Assembly (NCBI RefSeq): GCF_036320485.1
Contig: NZ_CP132911.1
Location: 3,348,001-3,412,000 of the forward strand
Reading direction: 5' to 3'
DNA from: Dyella sp. A6
GTDB taxonomy: Bacteria; Pseudomonadota; Gammaproteobacteria; Xanthomonadales; Rhodanobacteraceae
DNA: 64,000 nt
Part shown: positions 61,799-64,000 of the stretch, piece after piece
Position numbering within the stretch: the first letter of the stretch is position 1
Layout of the letters: the number at the start of each line of letters is the position of its first letter
Program-made: the position numbers and the translations under genes
Notes under the pieces: generated by a model
The model's input: only the letters and a program-made list of their open reading frames with translations
What the model was told of the DNA's origin: nothing
Database searches by the model: none

Positions 61799-64000
61799 TT
61801 ACTTCTTCGGCGCGTCCTTCAGACCGCGGTCGATCAGCATCGGCTCGATGCTGGGGGCCTTGCCGCGCCAGTCCTTGTACATCTTCGCCAGGTCCTCGGT
61901 GTTGCCGCGCGAGAGGATCATGTCGCGGAAACGCTGGCCGTTGGCGCGGGTCAGGCCACCGTGCGCCTTGAAGTCCGCATAGGCATCGTCCGCCAGCATC
62001 TCGGTCCACAGATAGGCGTAATAGCCGGCGGCATAGCCGTTGCCCCAGATGTGCTGGAAATAGCTGGAGCGATAGCGCGGCGGCACGTAGCTGAGATAGA
62101 CACCGTCCTTCTTCAGCGATGCTTCCTCGAACTTGTCCGCATCCTGCTTCGGCGCGCTGGCCGGCAGCATGTGCCAGTTCATGTCGAGCAGGGCCGCGGA
62201 GACCAGCTCGGTCATGTCGTAGCCCTTGTTGAACATGCCGGCCTTGCGCATCTTCTCGACCAGCGCCTTGGGCATCGGCTTGCCGGTCTTGTAGTTCACC
62301 GCGTAATGCGCGAACACCTTGGGGTTGGTCGCCCAGTGTTCGTTGAACTGCGAGGGGAACTCGACGAAGTCGCGGGCGGTGTTGGTGCCGGAAAGGGTCT
62401 GGTATTCCTCGTCGGCAAACATGCCGTTCAGCGCGTGCCCGAACTCGTGGAACATGGTGATCACGTCATCCATCGACAGCAGCGCGGGCTGACCCGGCGC
62501 GGGCTTGGTGAAGTTGGCGACGTTGTAGATCACCGGCTTGGTGCCGAGCAGCTTGGACTGGTAGACGAAGTTGTCCATCCAGGCACCGCCGCCCTTGTTG
62601 TCGCGCTTAAAGTAATCGCAGTAGAACAGCGCCAGAGGCTTGCCGTCCTTGTCGTAGACCTCGAACACGCGCACGTCTGGCTGGTACACCGGAATGTCCT
62701 TGCGTTCCTTGAAGGTCAGCCCGTACAGCTCGTGGGCCGCATAGAACACGCCGTTCTTGAGCACGTTGTCGAGTTCGAAGTACGGCTTGAGCTGGTTCTC
62801 GTCCAGGTCGTACTTGGCCTTGCGCACCTGCTCGGCGTAGTGCTCCCAGTCCCACGGCTGCAGCTTGAAGGTGGGCTTGTGCAGCTTGGCCTGGTCCTTG
62901 TCGATCTGCTTCTGAATCTCGGCAGCCTCGGCCTTGGCGCGTGCCACCGCAGCAGGCGTCAGCTTGGCCATGAACTTCATCACCGTGGCGGGGTTCTTGG
63001 CCATCTGGTCCTGCAGCTTCCAGGCGGCGTAGTTCGGGAAGCCCAGCAGCTTGGCCTCCTCGGCGCGCACCTTGGCCAGCTTCTCGATGGTGTCGCGGGT
63101 ATCGTCCGGACCGCCCTTCTCGGCGCGGTTCCAGGAGGCTTCGAACAGCGCCTTGCGGGTCGCGCGGTCATCGAGGTCGCGCAGCAGCGGCTGCTGGGTG
63201 GTGTTCTGCAGCGGCAGTACCCACTTGCCGGTCAGGCCACGTGCCTTGGCGGCCTGCGCTGCGGCATCGATCTCGGCGTTCGAAAGGCCGGCCAGCTGGG
63301 CCTTGTCGTCGATCACCAGCGCGCCGTCCTTGGTGGCGGCCAGCAACTTGTTGGTGAACTGGGTGCTGAGCGTGGAGTCTTCCTGGTTCAGCTTCTTGAG
63401 CTTGGCCTTGTCCGCGTCGGACAACTTGGCACCGGCCATCACGAAGTTGCGGTGGACCACCACCAGCAGGCGCTGGGATTCGGGGTCGAGCTTCAGCGAA
63501 TCGCGCTCGTCGTAGACCTTCTGGATGCGCGCGAACAGCTTGTCGTTGAGGTAGATCGCGTCCTGGTGCGCGGCAAGCCTGGGCGCTTCCTCTTCCTGCA
63601 CCTTCTGCAGGGTCGGGTCGGTATTGGCGCCGGTGACGCCGTTGAACACCGCCATCACGCGGTTCAGCAGCACACCGGTCTTCTGCAGCGCCACATAGGT
63701 GTTCTCGAAGGTCGGCGGTGCCGGATTGTTGGCGATCTTGTCGACTTCGGCGAGCTGGCGCTTCATGCCCTCATCGATCGCCGGCTGGTAATCGCTGTCC
63801 TTGATCTTGTCGAACGGCGGCGCCTGGAACGGCAGCGTGCTGGCGGTGAAGAACGGGTTGCTGGCCGTGGCGTCGGCCACCGGTGCGGCAACGCTGGCCG
63901 CCTTGGCCGGCGCGGTGGAAGTCGGGGCGGGTGCCTTCTTCGCGGCGTCGCTGGAGTGCGGCTGCGAACAGGCGGCAAGGGCAATGGACGTGGCGATCAC
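61799..64000 (-). CDS. dcp: Peptidyl-dipeptidase Dcp (M3 metallopeptidase), lipoprotein; 5' end cut by window
   Basis: 733 residues are visible; the gene reaches the window edge, where a GTG codon cannot be trusted as the start. The visible N-terminus is a lipoprotein signal end (IALAAC) followed by an Ala/Pro-rich linker, so the enzyme is probably anchored in the envelope. The M3 domain has the zinc site HEFGHALNGMF with the downstream Glu in DFVEFPSQFNEHW. The C-terminal part matches Dcp (FQHIWGNGYAAGYYAYLWTEMLADDAY). It removes C-terminal dipeptides from peptides. A terminator follows. Confidence 0.92.
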   Translation of the reverse strand: MIATSIALAACSQPHSSDAAKKAPAPTSTAPAKAASVAAPVADATASNPFFTASTLPFQAPPFDKIKDSDYQPAIDEGMKRQLAEVDKIANNPAPPTFENTYVALQKTGVLLNRVMAVFNGVTGANTDPTLQKVQEEEAPRLAAHQDAIYLNDKLFARIQKVYDERDSLKLDPESQRLLVVVHRNFVMAGAKLSDADKAKLKKLNQEDSTLSTQFTNKLLAATKDGALVIDDKAQLAGLSNAEIDAAAQAAKARGLTGKWVLPLQNTTQQPLLRDLDDRATRKALFEASWNRAEKGGPDDTRDTIEKLAKVRAEEAKLLGFPNYAAWKLQDQMAKNPATVMKFMAKLTPAAVARAKAEAAEIQKQIDKDQAKLHKPTFKLQPWDWEHYAEQVRKAKYDLDENQLKPYFELDNVLKNGVFYAAHELYGLTFKERKDIPVYQPDVRVFEVYDKDGKPLALFYCDYFKRDNKGGGAWMDNFVYQSKLLGTKPVIYNVANFTKPAPGQPALLSMDDVITMFHEFGHALNGMFADEEYQTLSGTNTARDFVEFPSQFNEHWATNPKVFAHYAVNYKTGKPMPKALVEKMRKAGMFNKGYDMTELVSAALLDMNWHMLPASAPKQDADKFEEASLKKDGVYLSYVPPRYRSSYFQHIWGNGYAAGYYAYLWTEMLADDAYADFKAHGGLTRANGQRFRDMILSRGNTEDLAKMYKDWRGKAPSIEPMLIDRGLKDAPKK

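Noticed and set aside
1..64000. Mobile elements, prophage or CRISPR array
   Set aside because: I found no transposase, integrase, phage structural gene, terminal inverted repeat or regularly spaced repeat; gene order and codon use look uniformly chromosomal.

Overview
This window is GC-rich, densely coded chromosomal DNA from a gammaproteobacterium. The gene set suggests Xanthomonadales/Lysobacterales, probably Rhodanobacteraceae (a Rhodanobacter- or Dyella-like organism). The evidence is an Ohr/OhrR pair with Xanthomonas-type cysteines, a glutaredoxin fused to a rhodanese, a plant-type glutamate-cysteine ligase, an N-terminally lipoylated dihydrolipoyl dehydrogenase, and both a sigma-32 gene and a CIRCE element. 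The taxonomy is inference. I saw no rRNA, tRNA, CRISPR array, insertion sequence, prophage or plasmid gene. The region looks like ordinary core and lineage-core chromosome.

Layout. 0-2.3 kb: the end of ohrR, ohr, a DUF6249 membrane protein, and an ECF sigma factor coupled to a membrane anti-sigma candidate. 2.3-8.1 kb (minus strand): aceF (E2), an MscS channel and lpd (E3) of the pyruvate dehydrogenase complex, preceded by a second MscS channel. 8.1-16.6 kb: envelope proteins (LtrA family, DUF2383-like, DUF2884, DUF6491 and other lipoproteins), a universal stress protein, a ferritin-like di-iron protein and a LytTR membrane regulator. 16.7-21.1 kb: a Tat-exported bicovalent flavoprotein, an MFS pump, a glutathione transferase and a YqjD-like protein. 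21.1-26.3 kb: aceE (E1) and maeB. 26.5-36 kb: a QEGLA-motif protein, rsgA, alaA, an SGNH hydrolase, the Grx fusion, AMP nucleosidase, a DegV protein, an SDR and small exported proteins. 36-48.2 kb: a lone ABC ATPase, sppA, a MATE pump, a DUF3667 protein, priA, rpoH and a pair of ABC permeases. 48.3-52.4 kb: a PKHD hydroxylase, ung with a double-receiver regulator, and ftsEX. 52.5-64 kb: rhlB, trxA, rho, a two-component system, gshA, an outer-membrane barrel and the dcp peptidase, which runs off the edge.

How the genes fit together. The pyruvate dehydrogenase genes are split: aceE stands alone and aceF-mscS-lpd forms an operon about 14 kb away. Thiol and peroxide defence is well represented (Ohr, the Grx fusion, thioredoxin, GshA, GST). 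RNA-level control is clustered as rhlB, trxA and rho. Protein quality control is represented by rpoH, with a perfect CIRCE operator just upstream, which suggests HrcA may control the sigma-32 gene.

The most interesting signals are the CIRCE element at rpoH, paired perfect DnaA boxes forming a hairpin ahead of priA, a 17-bp perfect hairpin in the long rhlB/trxA divergent region, a Grx/cysteine-less IscA-like/rhodanese fusion, a receiver domain lacking its phospho-acceptor that is translationally coupled to ung, and a histidine-rich sensor kinase.
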